A stretch of 64,000 nt of DNA from JANRLF01 sp033762815 (lineage in GTDB: Bacteria > Bacteroidota > Bacteroidia > Chitinophagales > CAIOSU01). Below, one piece after another: positions 33,132 through 42,679 of the stretch. A model generated the notes under the pieces. The model saw nothing but the letters and a program-made list of their open reading frames with translations, was not told the origin of the DNA and searched no databases. The stretch lies in contig JANRLF010000001.1 in the NCBI GenBank assembly GCA_033762815.1, positions 248,001 through 312,000 on the forward strand, written 5' to 3'. Both the position numbers and the translations under genes were made by a program. Positions within the stretch are counted from its first letter, which is position 1, and the number at the start of each line of letters is the position of its first letter.

Positions 33132-35564
33132 ATGAAAGTATTAAAGTTTGGCGGCACCTCAGTGGGAAGCCCACAGGCAATTAGAAGCATCATTTCCATT
33201 TTAAAGCAGGTAGAATACCATCAGGCTGTAGTAGTAGTCTCAGCTTTTGGTGGTGTTACTGACCAGTTGTTGGAAATTAGCAGACAAGCTGCCAATGGTA
33301 ATGAACTGTACTTGGAAAAGCTTGGTAAGATAGAATCCCGCCATTTTGAAGCAATAACGGAATTAATCAGCCCTTTGAACCAAAGCGAAGTGGCTGCTCA
33401 AACCAAAATGCGCTTCAATGAATTGGAGGATTTGTTGAAAGGGGTATTTCTTTTGCGTGAATTGAGCCCTAAATCAATAGATACCATCAGCGGCTACGGA
33501 GAGATATTGTCTGCCTACATCATTCATAAGGCTTTTCAGGAAGCAGGTTTGCAGAATCGATTGGTTGATGCCCGAGAAGCTATTGTAACAGATAGGAGTT
33601 TTAATAATGCAAAGGTGAATTTTGACGAGACCAATGCAAAGTTGAAATCATCATTTGCTGCTGGAGGTTTATACGTAATGGCGGGATTTATAGCTAGGGC
33701 CACTACTGGTGAGGTTACAACTCTAGGAAGAGGCGGCTCTGATTATACGGCAGCAATAGTTGCTGCTGCAATTGATGCTTCCGTATTGGAAATATGGACG
33801 GACGTAGATGGGGTATTGACGGCCAATCCAAAAGTAGTGAAAAAGGCAATTCCCATTTCGCGGTTGAGCTATGAAGAGGCCATGGAATTGTCTTATTTCG
33901 GGGCAAAAGTAATTTACCCCCCTACCATACAGCCCGCTTTTGCGAAGCAGATACCGCTATGGATTAAAAATACCTTTAACCCTACTTATCCAGGCACACT
34001 CATCACCAACAGCACCGATGGTGGTAGCGATATACCGATAAAAGGCATCACCTCCATTCCGAATATTTGCTTGTTGACCCTATCAGGCAGCGGAATGGTT
34101 GGCATTCCGGGAACTTCTGCCCGATTGTTTGCCGCATTGGCGAATAATGGCATCAGCGTGGTATTGATATCACAAAGCTCATCTGAGCACACCATCAGTT
34201 TGGCTATATCGGAAAAGGAAAGTGAAAAGGCGATTGCGTCTATTCGCAATGCCTTTCAATTGGAAATGGCAGCAGGGCTAATTGACCCATTGAGGGTGGA
34301 TAGCAGCCTAAGTATAGTGGCTATTGTCGGACACAACATGAAAAATGCTCCTGGTATTGCTGGTAGTTTATTCAGTGCCTTGGGAAAAAACGGTATTAAT
34401 ATAGTTGCCATTGCACAAGGCACTTCGGAGCTGAACATTTCTTTTGTTATCAAGCGGGAGGATGAAGCAAAGGCCTTGAACGTTGTGCATGAGGCATTTT
34501 TTCTTTCCGATACAAAGTCGGTCCACCTCTTTCTAATGGGCCTCGGTACGGTAGGAAGCACCCTTTTAAAGCAACTCCATCAACAGCAAGTATTCCTTGG
34601 CGAACATTTGTCATTGGATATCAAGTTGGCCGGTATATCTAATAGCAAGAAAATGGTTTTTGACGAAGAAGGTATTGGAAGCGACTGGCAAGAAAGATTA
34701 CAACAGGGGCAAGAGGCTGCATTGGCAGCATTCGTTAAAGAGGTCATCCATAAAAACTATCGCAATAGCGTATTTATAGATTGTACCGCCAGTAATGAAG
34801 TAAGTGATACCTATTTGCAATTGTTATCGCACAATATCTCGGTGGTTACTCCCAACAAGGTAGCGGCATCCAGCAGTTATGCCCATTATGCCCAGTTAAA
34901 CGCTACTGCTCGAAAGCGGGGTGTACGTTTTTTGTATGAGACAAATGTGGGTGCTGGTTTACCAGTATTGAGCACCTTGAATGATTTGATTAAAAGTGGC
35001 GATAGGGTACTTCAGATAGAGGCAGCCCTTTCGGGAACGATGAACTATATCTTTAATCATGTCAATAAGGATACGCCCTTTAGTAAAACGGTTTGGGATG
35101 CTAAAGCATTGGGATATACTGAGCCTGACCCGAGGATAGATTTGAGTGGGAAGGATGTTGCTCGTAAGATATTGATATTGGCTAGGGAAGCAGGCTATTC
35201 ATTAGAAATGGAGGATGTAAGTATTGAATCATTCTTGCCGCAAAATATTTTTGAAGGTGATGAAGCGATGTTCTGGTCAAGACTGGAGCAATTTGACCAG
35301 ATTTTTGAGGAACAAAGGATTAAGGTAGCAGCAGAAGGAAAGCAGTTCAGGTTAATGGCTAGATTTGCCAACGGGAAGGCCACCGTTGCCTTAAAATCAG
35401 TTTCCGTGGAACATCCAGCCTATTTTTTACAAGGCAGTGATTCCATCGTACTATTTACTACGGAGAGGTATGCACAACAGCCATTAGTGGTAAAGGGTGC
35501 AGGTGCAGGGGCGGAAGTGACTGCAGCAGGTGTATTTGCCGATGTGATTAGAATATTCAGCTAG
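33132..35564 (+). CDS. thrA: bifunctional aspartokinase / homoserine dehydrogenase I
   Basis: 810 residues, full length for ThrA. Aspartokinase domain (1-about 290) with VLKFGGTSVGSPQAI at the start, the ATP/aspartate motif TLGRGGSDYTAAIVAAA, and IWTDVDGVLTANPKVV. Two ACT-type regulatory regions follow (about 315-465; SGSGMVGIPGTSARLFAALA and GHNMKNAPGIAGSLFSALG). The homoserine dehydrogenase part (about 465-810) starts with the nucleotide-binding GLGTVGSTLL and has TPNKVAASSSYAHYAQL and NVGAGLPVLSTLNDLIKSGD. It catalyses steps one and three of threonine and methionine synthesis from aspartate and is typically feedback-inhibited by threonine. thrB and thrC, usually next in Bacteroidota, are not here. 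A CCCTTATAAGGG palindrome at 33073-33084 lies in the promoter region. Confidence 0.96.
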   Translation: MKVLKFGGTSVGSPQAIRSIISILKQVEYHQAVVVVSAFGGVTDQLLEISRQAANGNELYLEKLGKIESRHFEAITELISPLNQSEVAAQTKMRFNELEDLLKGVFLLRELSPKSIDTISGYGEILSAYIIHKAFQEAGLQNRLVDAREAIVTDRSFNNAKVNFDETNAKLKSSFAAGGLYVMAGFIARATTGEVTTLGRGGSDYTAAIVAAAIDASVLEIWTDVDGVLTANPKVVKKAIPISRLSYEEAMELSYFGAKVIYPPTIQPAFAKQIPLWIKNTFNPTYPGTLITNSTDGGSDIPIKGITSIPNICLLTLSGSGMVGIPGTSARLFAALANNGISVVLISQSSSEHTISLAISEKESEKAIASIRNAFQLEMAAGLIDPLRVDSSLSIVAIVGHNMKNAPGIAGSLFSALGKNGINIVAIAQGTSELNISFVIKREDEAKALNVVHEAFFLSDTKSVHLFLMGLGTVGSTLLKQLHQQQVFLGEHLSLDIKLAGISNSKKMVFDEEGIGSDWQERLQQGQEAALAAFVKEVIHKNYRNSVFIDCTASNEVSDTYLQLLSHNISVVTPNKVAASSSYAHYAQLNATARKRGVRFLYETNVGAGLPVLSTLNDLIKSGDRVLQIEAALSGTMNYIFNHVNKDTPFSKTVWDAKALGYTEPDPRIDLSGKDVARKILILAREAGYSLEMEDVSIESFLPQNIFEGDEAMFWSRLEQFDQIFEEQRIKVAAEGKQFRLMARFANGKATVALKSVSVEHPAYFLQGSDSIVLFTTERYAQQPLVVKGAGAGAEVTAAGVFADVIRIFS

Positions 35565-35698
35565 GGATTTCCATGCACCATAATTAAAAGCAAGTTAAAA
35601 TATGGCATTCAGCGATGGTAAAAGTGGCAAGGCATTAAGGAAAGTAGGATATTTTACCTGCAATTGATTAAATTTATCATAATCATCCGATTAAGCGT

Positions 35699-36376
35699 AT
35701 GAAAATATTGGTAATAGAGGACGAGCCCAAAGTTGCATCATTCATCCGTCAAGGATTGGAAGAACAGAATTATGATGTTGATGTGGCTTATGATGGACAA
35801 ACGGGAAAGCGGTTGGCCACCAGCAAAAATTACGATCTTATCCTTATGGACGTAATCATTCCATATACCAACGGGGTAGAACTTTGCAAAGAATTAAGAG
35901 CCAACCATATTGACTCAGCGGTATTGATGTTGACGGCATTGGGCACTACAGAAGATAAGCTTACCGGATTTGATGCAGGTGCCGATGACTATTTAGTGAA
36001 GCCTTTTGCATTTAGTGAGTTATTGGCAAGGGTAAAGGCATTGACTAAAAGGGCTAGGGGCGGACTTGGTGGCAGCAATTCCTTGAAAGTGGCCGATTTG
36101 GAATTGAACCTAGACCAAAGAAATGTGCGCCGAGGGGGCAAAACCATAGAATTGACCGCTAAGGAATTTGCTTTGTTGGAGTTCTTTATTCGCAATAAGG
36201 GAAAGGTGTTGTCAAGGGCCGATATTGCTCGAAAAGTATGGGACATCAATTTTGACACTGGTACCAATGTAGTAGACGTATATGTCAATTTCCTTCGAAA
36301 AAAAATCGATCGCGATTTCCCTACCAAGCTCATTCATACCCATATTGGCGTAGGTTACATCTTAAAGGATGAATGA
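35699..36376 (+). CDS. OmpR/PhoB-family response regulator
   Basis: 225 residues. Receiver domain 1-120 with the acidic pocket ED at 7-8, phosphorylation site Asp51 (LILMDVIIP), switch Thr in MLTALGTTE and the Lys of DDYLVKPFAF. The C-terminal winged-helix DNA-binding domain (about 130-222) has IELTAKEFALLEFFIRNKGK, the recognition helix GTNVVDVYVNFLRKKID and HTHIGVGYILK, as in CusR/RprY-type regulators. Its stop overlaps the start of the sensor kinase gene by 4 bases (ATGA), so the pair is translationally coupled. It regulates unknown targets. Confidence 0.94.
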   Translation: MKILVIEDEPKVASFIRQGLEEQNYDVDVAYDGQTGKRLATSKNYDLILMDVIIPYTNGVELCKELRANHIDSAVLMLTALGTTEDKLTGFDAGADDYLVKPFAFSELLARVKALTKRARGGLGGSNSLKVADLELNLDQRNVRRGGKTIELTAKEFALLEFFIRNKGKVLSRADIARKVWDINFDTGTNVVDVYVNFLRKKIDRDFPTKLIHTHIGVGYILKDE

Positions 36377-37731
36377 AAATACGATATAAGCTCGCCCTAG
36401 GCTTTGCGTTAGTATCTTTTGTTTTGCTGCTTTCGGCAGCTGCCATTGTTTATTTTGTTCAGCAGAGCGACCGACAGCAGCAATTGCTAGATCGCTTGCA
36501 AACTAAGGCACGCAAAGCCATCGTGTATTATGAGAGTAACCAGCTAAACAGTATTCAACAAGAGTTGGACGATGCTATTGGCGTCTTACCCGAAGAGCGC
36601 TTGCTTATTTATGATATTGACCGAAGATTGCTTTATCAATCCGATAGTGGTAATGTGAATTTGACTGGAAGCATTCTTTCGCAGGTTAACTCAAGAAAAC
36701 CTGCTAAATTTTCAGACAATGAGTTGGAGGGCTTCGGTTTTCAAGTAAAGGGCAGCAAGCAAGTTTATTTGGTACTGGCCAGTGCCAACGATATTTTCGG
36801 TAGGAAAAAGCTTGAAAACCTAGCTAATGTATTGAGCTTGGTGGTTTTTGGCGGCTTTTTATTGTCCTTTGCATGCGGGCTTGCTTTTGCCTCAAGGGCC
36901 ATGAACCCCATATCGGAAGTAATCAAACAGGTGGACGCTATTGATTATTCCAATATCAGCGCAAGGGTAGCCTCACGGAAGGGTAGGGACGAAATAGCAC
37001 TACTTGCTTACACCTTCAATAAAATGTTGGATAGGTTGGAAGTAGCTTTTAAGGTACAACGGAATTTTGTGGCAAATGCATCGCACGAGATGAGGACCCC
37101 CTTAACAGCCATTACGGGCCAATTGGAAGTAGTGTTGTTAAAGGAGCGTACCAATAGGGAGTACAAAATGGCATTGGAGTCGGTGTTGGATGATATTATC
37201 AATCTTACCCAAACGTCAAACAGGTTACTACTCTTGGCCCAGACTGATTCGAAGATAGCAGAATCCAGTTTTCAGCCGCTGCGCATTGATGATATCCTTT
37301 GGCAAGCCCAAGCTGAGGTGATAAAACGCAAGCCCGACTATAAGATTGACATCACCTTTTATGATTTGCCCGAAGATGAAATGCAGCTAACCATTTTGGG
37401 TAATGACCAATTGTTGATAACCATGGCCACCAACTTGATGGACAACGGTTGTAAATTTTCACCGGACCATACGGTTAAAGTTCAGCTAAGTGTATATAAA
37501 TCACTGGTGCAAATCATGTTTAGCGATCAAGGCTCGGGCATACCCAAGGAAGATTTGCCACATATTTTTGAACCATTCTACAGAAGCAAGAATGCAATTT
37601 TAGTAAAGGGGCATGGCATTGGCCTATCCTTGGTGCAGCGCATCGTAAATATCCATCATGGCAACCTGAAAGTGCTGTCAGAACCGGGGGTTGGTACGGC
37701 TTTTATTCTTACCTTTCCCCTTAACTTGTGA
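36373..37731 (+). CDS. sensor histidine kinase (HAMP, HisKA, HATPase)
   Basis: 452 residues. Two membrane helices (about 8-29 and 153-174) enclose a periplasmic sensor of about 120 residues rich in Asp/Gln (QQELDDAIGVLPEERLLIYDIDRR). HAMP linker about 175-228, then the dimerisation domain with phospho-acceptor His238 (NASHEMRTPLTAITGQ), and the ATP-binding domain with N box DNGCKFSP, G1 box DQGSGIP and G2 box GHGIGLSLVQ. Together with the coupled response regulator it forms a complete two-component system; the signal is unknown. The last 54 bases overlap the 3' end of the helicase gene on the other strand. Confidence 0.94.
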   Translation: MKIRYKLALGFALVSFVLLLSAAAIVYFVQQSDRQQQLLDRLQTKARKAIVYYESNQLNSIQQELDDAIGVLPEERLLIYDIDRRLLYQSDSGNVNLTGSILSQVNSRKPAKFSDNELEGFGFQVKGSKQVYLVLASANDIFGRKKLENLANVLSLVVFGGFLLSFACGLAFASRAMNPISEVIKQVDAIDYSNISARVASRKGRDEIALLAYTFNKMLDRLEVAFKVQRNFVANASHEMRTPLTAITGQLEVVLLKERTNREYKMALESVLDDIINLTQTSNRLLLLAQTDSKIAESSFQPLRIDDILWQAQAEVIKRKPDYKIDITFYDLPEDEMQLTILGNDQLLITMATNLMDNGCKFSPDHTVKVQLSVYKSLVQIMFSDQGSGIPKEDLPHIFEPFYRSKNAILVKGHGIGLSLVQRIVNIHHGNLKVLSEPGVGTAFILTFPLNL

Positions 37732-40194
37732 GCTAGGCTGCTCGTATAGCAGTTTCATTTTCTTTACCCTGTCTTCCAGCTTTTCCGAGCTGAACTTTTC
37801 ATTGCTCAACCTATCCACCAAAATCGGAAAACAAAATGGGGTGGGCTTTTCAGGATAGGTTAAAACAATGTTTTGTTGGCTGATGCGCCTGAAAGCGTCG
37901 CGCATGCGGTTTTCTTCCAGTTGAAACTCCATTACCTCTTCGAAAGCCTGTCGGAACAACAAATTCTGCGGTTCATGTTCCCGAAACACTTCGAAAATCA
38001 ATTGCGACGATACCTGTAATTGTTTTCCCGCCAACAATTTTCCTGGCCAGCCCCTAAAAACCAATCCAGCTATGTTGGCAATATCCCTGAATTTGCGCCT
38101 AGCCATTTCGGTAGCGTTAACGCTGGCTACAATATCGTCGTATAGGTGCTCAGGGGTAAAAATATCGGAATCAATAGCCTCTTCTATTGGGATATCTTGA
38201 TCCGAAAGCAGTTCAAAACCATAATCATTCAGCGCAATAGTAAAAGTAATGGGCCGGAACAAACCAATTCGATAGGCGATAATGGAAGCCATGCCTTCAT
38301 GTACAAACCGCCCTTCAAAAGGATACATAAACACATGGCATCCTTCCCTGCTATGCATCTTTTCTATGAGGAAATCATTTAAACCAGGTACTATGGATTG
38401 CTCCTTTTGTTTGTCAATTAAGGGTTTGATCGTGACCAATTCTATATCCTGATTGGTACCAGTATCTGCTTCATTGATTTTTCTTCTAAGTACTTCGGAC
38501 ATTTGCGAACTTAAGGGCATGCGGCCACCCATCCAACTGGGCACCTTTCCTGCTTTGCCATGGGCCAACCTTACCAGTACCTGCATGCCCTTTACCTTTA
38601 TCAATTCTAGGTTTTTGCCCGCAAACCAAAACACGTCGCCAGGCTGCAAGCGGGTAATAAAATATTCTTCAATGGTGCCCAATGTGCCGCCAGTCATGAA
38701 TTTGATGGTCATGTTTACGTCGCTCACAATCGTACCTATCGACAGGCGATGCTGCATAGCAATCCGTCTGCTAGTTACTTTGTACATACCATCCACTATT
38801 TCCACTTTCTTGTACTCGTCATAGGCATACAGCGAGCGACCTCCTGTAGTAATGAAGTCAAGCACCCATTGCCATTCTTCCCTGCTTAAACTATTATAGG
38901 AAAAGCAGCCCAATACTTCCGCATAGGTCTTTTCCGCATCAAAGCCATCCGATACAGCCAATGTCAACAGGTATTGTACCAGCACATCGAAAGAGCGGAT
39001 ATAGGGCAGTCGTTTTTCAATAATGCCTTCTTGTATGGCTGTCCGCATGGCTGCTGACTCTACCAACTCCAAGGAGTGCGTGGGCACAAAATACACCCTA
39101 CTAATTGCCCCTGGCCGGTGGCCGCTTCTCCCCGCCCGTTGCATAAGCCGCGCTATCCCCTTTGGCCCACCTATTTGAATAATCGTCTCCACTGGTCGGA
39201 AATCGACCCCCAAATCAAGGCTAGCGGTGCATACTACTGCCTTGAGTTTTCCCTCATGCAATGCATCTTCAACCCAAGCCCTTATATCACGATTGATACT
39301 GCCGTGGTGCATGGCGATAATGCCTGCTAAACTTGGGTCAACTTCTAATATACGTTGGTACCATATCTCTGCTTGACTGCGGGTGTTTAAAAAGATGAGT
39401 GTGCTTTGACTTTGGTGAATAATGGGCATTATCTTGGGGAGCAAAGTGATGCCCAAATGCCCCGCCCAGGGAAAGGTTTCTATTTCATCGGGCAATACGG
39501 ATATTACTTCAATTTTTTTGTCAATATCCGCTCTTACAATCGTATATCGTTGTTCGACCATGCTGTTGCCCAATAGTACCGCTACGGCTTCGTCCATATT
39601 GCCTATGGTGGCCGATATGCCCCAAACCCTTAGAGCGGGACTGATTGTTTTCAATCTCGATAAAGCCAACTCTACCTGCACCGCCCGTTTACTGCCCAAC
39701 AAGTCATGCCACTCGTCGGCCACTAATACCTTCAAATTTTTGAACAACTGGGCATACCCTTTTGAGGAGAGCATTACATGCAGACTCTCTGGGGTAGTAA
39801 TCAAGAATTCGGGCAACCGCTTGCGCTGTTGTGCCCTTTCCGCATGGCTGGTATCGCCTGTCCTTACACCCACTTCCCATTGCAATCCTAACCCTTCAAT
39901 AGCCCTGCGCATGGCCAAGTAAATTTCTTTTGCCAAGGCGCGGATAGGGGCTATCCATATAACTTGCAACCCATTGTCGGCTTTGTGAGGATAGTTTACT
40001 GGGTGCTGTTTGATAAACTCCAGCAAAGTAGCAATGCCCAATGCATAAGTTTTGCCAGTACCAGTAGGGGCATTGACCATGCCATGCTTTCCTTCCAAGT
40101 ATGCCTGCCAGGTTTCTCTTTGGAAATCAAAAGCTTTCCACCCTTGCGAAGCAAACCACTGCTCGCCTACCTTAATTAGCTCCCTGTTATCCAT
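37678..40194 (-). CDS. ligase-associated DNA-damage-response DEXH-box helicase (Lhr-like)
   Basis: 838 residues, SF2 helicase. Walker A NAPTGTGKTYAL (residues 41-52), motif Ia APIRALAKE, motif II DEWH (160-163), motif III SATIG, motif IV STLIFLNTRSQAE, motif V TASLDLGVDF and motif VI QRAGRSGHRPG. The C-terminal part is the Lhr-type winged-helix and DUF-like region typical of the TIGR04121 ligase-associated helicase. Its usual partners (ATP-dependent DNA ligase, MBL exonuclease, PdeM) act with it in DNA repair. Only the exonuclease (3415-4443) is in this window, 33 kb away. The C-terminal 17 codons, basic and Ser/Lys-rich, run antisense to the histidine kinase gene. Confidence 0.93.
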   Translation of the reverse strand: MDNRELIKVGEQWFASQGWKAFDFQRETWQAYLEGKHGMVNAPTGTGKTYALGIATLLEFIKQHPVNYPHKADNGLQVIWIAPIRALAKEIYLAMRRAIEGLGLQWEVGVRTGDTSHAERAQQRKRLPEFLITTPESLHVMLSSKGYAQLFKNLKVLVADEWHDLLGSKRAVQVELALSRLKTISPALRVWGISATIGNMDEAVAVLLGNSMVEQRYTIVRADIDKKIEVISVLPDEIETFPWAGHLGITLLPKIMPIIHQSQSTLIFLNTRSQAEIWYQRILEVDPSLAGIIAMHHGSINRDIRAWVEDALHEGKLKAVVCTASLDLGVDFRPVETIIQIGGPKGIARLMQRAGRSGHRPGAISRVYFVPTHSLELVESAAMRTAIQEGIIEKRLPYIRSFDVLVQYLLTLAVSDGFDAEKTYAEVLGCFSYNSLSREEWQWVLDFITTGGRSLYAYDEYKKVEIVDGMYKVTSRRIAMQHRLSIGTIVSDVNMTIKFMTGGTLGTIEEYFITRLQPGDVFWFAGKNLELIKVKGMQVLVRLAHGKAGKVPSWMGGRMPLSSQMSEVLRRKINEADTGTNQDIELVTIKPLIDKQKEQSIVPGLNDFLIEKMHSREGCHVFMYPFEGRFVHEGMASIIAYRIGLFRPITFTIALNDYGFELLSDQDIPIEEAIDSDIFTPEHLYDDIVASVNATEMARRKFRDIANIAGLVFRGWPGKLLAGKQLQVSSQLIFEVFREHEPQNLLFRQAFEEVMEFQLEENRMRDAFRRISQQNIVLTYPEKPTPFCFPILVDRLSNEKFSSEKLEDRVKKMKLLYEQPSSQVKGKGKNKSRTNPRF

Positions 40195-40291
40195 GCTTTA
40201 CCAGCAACATAGGCATAAATATTGCCAAAAGATTTATGCTAATAACACTTTTAAGGAAAATAGTTCATCAATTCATACGTCTCTTTATCTT

Positions 40292-41326
40292 ATGCATTTG
40301 TTACCCAACGTATTCGGCAAGCTACCTGATGGTAAACGTTTGGATAGAATTAAGCAATCGCCCAACTACAGCAATGGAGAATTCAAGAACATGGAGCCTA
40401 CCGTACAGTTAGCTGAAGGTGCTTCTGTACCAGGCATTTTGTTAGATGCTTGGAAAGCCCCAAAGGATTGTACACCCAGCAAACCTATTGCTATTGATGG
40501 GAGTGGAATTTCAATATTGGACAACCAGAAAGTAGCCATAACTTGGTTTGGGCATTCGTCTTATCTTTTACAAGTGATGGGGAAAAACATTTTGGTTGAC
40601 CCCGTATTTAGCAAACGGGCCTCTTTTTCCAATGTGGTAGGCCCCAAAAGGTTTCCGGGGGTAAATTTCGAATTGGAAACATTACCGACTGTTGATATCG
40701 TATTGCTCACACACGACCATTATGACCATTTGGATTACCAGGTTATGCTGCGTCTGAAAGAATCTGTAAAGCAATTCATCATGCCCTTGGGTGTTGGTGC
40801 CCACTTGGAGCATTGGGGTGTAAAGCCTGACCGTATCACTGAATTGGACTGGTGGGATGAAACAATATTGGGAGAAGGACTGACAATTGCGGCTACCCCA
40901 GCTCGACATTTTTCTGGCCGTACCCTCCCAAGAAAAACTTTGTGGGCCTCATTTGTGCTGAAGAGCATGCAACACAAATTGTATATAGGCGGAGATTCTG
41001 GCTATGGTATCCATTTCAACTTGATTGGCGAAAAATATGGGCCTTTTGATATCGCATTACTTGATTCGGGGCAGTATAACGCGTCATGGCCCTACATACA
41101 CATGCAACCGGAACAAACGGTACAGGCTGCCATCGATTTAAGGGCAAAATTATTAATGCCCATACATTGGGGTAAATTTAAGTTGGCATTTCATCCTTGG
41201 AACGAGCCACCCGATAGGGTAGTGGCGGAAGCAGTCAATAGAAATATGCCCTTGGTAATTCCTCGAATAGGAAGCACCATCCGACTAGGGGAGGAGTATA
41301 GTCTGCAAGAGTGGTGGAAGGATTAG
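40292..41326 (+). CDS. metal-dependent hydrolase of the MBL fold (NAPE-PLD/UlaG-like)
   Basis: 344 residues from the ATG at 40292. The frame remains open upstream to 40052, but that part runs antisense through the start of the helicase gene and has no similarity to the family. Metal-binding motifs: VAITWFGHSSYLLQ, the canonical LTHDHYDHLD, AATPARHFSGR, LYIGGDSGYG and LMPIHWGKF. Order and spacing match NAPE-PLD / RomA / UlaG-type enzymes, which use two zinc ions to hydrolyse phosphodiesters or lactones. The QYNASWPYIHMQPEQTVQAA stretch is typical of the NAPE-PLD group. The substrate is not known. It lies just upstream of a convergent T9SS operon. Confidence 0.9.
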   Translation: MHLLPNVFGKLPDGKRLDRIKQSPNYSNGEFKNMEPTVQLAEGASVPGILLDAWKAPKDCTPSKPIAIDGSGISILDNQKVAITWFGHSSYLLQVMGKNILVDPVFSKRASFSNVVGPKRFPGVNFELETLPTVDIVLLTHDHYDHLDYQVMLRLKESVKQFIMPLGVGAHLEHWGVKPDRITELDWWDETILGEGLTIAATPARHFSGRTLPRKTLWASFVLKSMQHKLYIGGDSGYGIHFNLIGEKYGPFDIALLDSGQYNASWPYIHMQPEQTVQAAIDLRAKLLMPIHWGKFKLAFHPWNEPPDRVVAEAVNRNMPLVIPRIGSTIRLGEEYSLQEWWKD

Positions 41327-41355
41327 AAAAAAGAAGGGGAAGCCTTGGCCTCCCC
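41327..41355 (-). terminator. Rho-independent terminator of the TonB/phosphodiesterase operon
   Basis: Nine-base stem (41336-41344 with 41347-41355, one G-U pair on the minus strand) followed on the minus strand by TTCTTTTTTC, 24 bases after the stop of the last gene. The plus strand has no T-run after the stem. Confidence 0.85.
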
Positions 41356-41378
41356 TCACTCACTCAGCAAATTTCTTA

Positions 41379-42668
41379 TTAATGCTGTATCATTACACGT
41401 TGATTGGCCAATTGGTTGCCAGCCTCATCGGTAATGCGGATAATGTAAATACCGTTAGCAATGCCACGGGTGTCTATTTTGGCTTGGTCGCTCACTAAAG
41501 CCGATTGGTTTACAGTTTCTCCCAAAAGATTTACCAAAGTCGCTACAAAGTGCATTTGCTTATTCAGTTGAACGGTTAGATCAGCCGCTACAGGGTTTGG
41601 GAATAAAGTAACCTGATAGGTATCCAGTTCATTGATTCCGGTAGTGGTGAAAACGCTCATCCTTACCACAGCAGTGTCGGCAACGGTACCATCGGTAATC
41701 CTATACGTAAATGAATCGATGCCTATAAAACCAGTATCCGGCGTATAAAGAACGGTATTGCTATCTGTTACCAAGGTAGTTCCATGCAAGGCGTCTTCAA
41801 TAATGGTAAGAGCTGAAATAGTAGTACCACAGCTAGTATCATTGGCCAAGACAGCTACATTTTTTGCTATATTGGCGGTTGTGAAAGTTTGGTCGTTGTT
41901 AGCGATAACATCGGTACCCTCGCCTACACCAAAGTCGTTCAAAACAATACTATCTACCAACAACACGCTGCCTGGTTGCAAGCCACCGTTTCCTCCACCA
42001 ATCAAAGCGGCGAAGTCAGGTGTACTGGAACCAATCAATACTACTATGCTATCCGGTGTTTCGCAATTAGTATAAACAAACTCGGTTTCGATATAGGTAT
42101 AGTTGTTTAATGTATCACTGCTGGAAAGAAGAGCCTCTCCAACTAATTGGCCATTCTTCTTCAATACCGCCCAAATCAATAAAGAATCGTTTGCTACGGG
42201 GCTGTATTTCACCCATGCGCCGATGCTTTTCTTGCGAACATTCAAGGGAGAGCCAGCACCGGGCAAAGCCAAAGGGGAAATCTGTCCGCCACCATTCAAA
42301 ACAATGTTCAGCAAATCAATGGTGAAGTTGCCATTAGCTAAAAAACCGGGAATAGTAAGCTGAAGGTTTTGGCTAGGAACATATAATGTATCGGTAGTCA
42401 ACTGCACTGCAAAAGAGCCAGCATAGCTATCATTGGATTTTTCTACAAAGAATTTACCACCGATATTGGCATTACCGGTAATGGTATTAGATGAAGTCCA
42501 AGTGGTTGGCTGTTCAAACTGGAACGTATCTTCCGGTACATAGGTGAGAAGGCCCCAAACAGCGGTGTCGGTGGTCCAGTTTTCAAAGCTGGTATTGGGC
42601 AACTGTGCAGATACGTTCAAAGAAACGGCAATTGCCAGCACTAAAAGCAACGTACGTAGTGATTTCAT
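41379..42668 (-). CDS. secreted T9SS protein with PCMD-like and cadherin-like domains
   Basis: 429 residues with signal peptide (LLLVLAIAVSLNVSAQ). Residues 22-245 look like a carbohydrate-binding jelly roll of the PCMD/choice-of-anchor type (LPNTSFENWTTDTAVWGL start, then YAGSFAVQLTTDTLYVP). Residues about 252-345 form a cadherin-like/Big_9 domain (VIANNDQTFTT ... GFIGIDSFTYRITDGTVADTAVV). The last about 80 residues are a type A T9SS sorting domain (VTLFPNPVAADLTVQL). Last gene of a three-gene operon with the TonB receptor and the phosphodiesterase; 11 bases separate it from the preceding gene. It probably binds the polymer or surface the operon works on. Confidence 0.8.
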   Translation of the reverse strand: MKSLRTLLLVLAIAVSLNVSAQLPNTSFENWTTDTAVWGLLTYVPEDTFQFEQPTTWTSSNTITGNANIGGKFFVEKSNDSYAGSFAVQLTTDTLYVPSQNLQLTIPGFLANGNFTIDLLNIVLNGGGQISPLALPGAGSPLNVRKKSIGAWVKYSPVANDSLLIWAVLKKNGQLVGEALLSSSDTLNNYTYIETEFVYTNCETPDSIVVLIGSSTPDFAALIGGGNGGLQPGSVLLVDSIVLNDFGVGEGTDVIANNDQTFTTANIAKNVAVLANDTSCGTTISALTIIEDALHGTTLVTDSNTVLYTPDTGFIGIDSFTYRITDGTVADTAVVRMSVFTTTGINELDTYQVTLFPNPVAADLTVQLNKQMHFVATLVNLLGETVNQSALVSDQAKIDTRGIANGIYIIRITDEAGNQLANQRVMIQH

Positions 42669-42679
42669 TTTTATCGGGT

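Noticed and set aside
40052..40291. In-frame extension of the MBL hydrolase to an ATG at 40052
   Set aside because: It runs antisense to the helicase N-terminus, and the peptide shows no family similarity; the ATG at 40292 gives the normal length.
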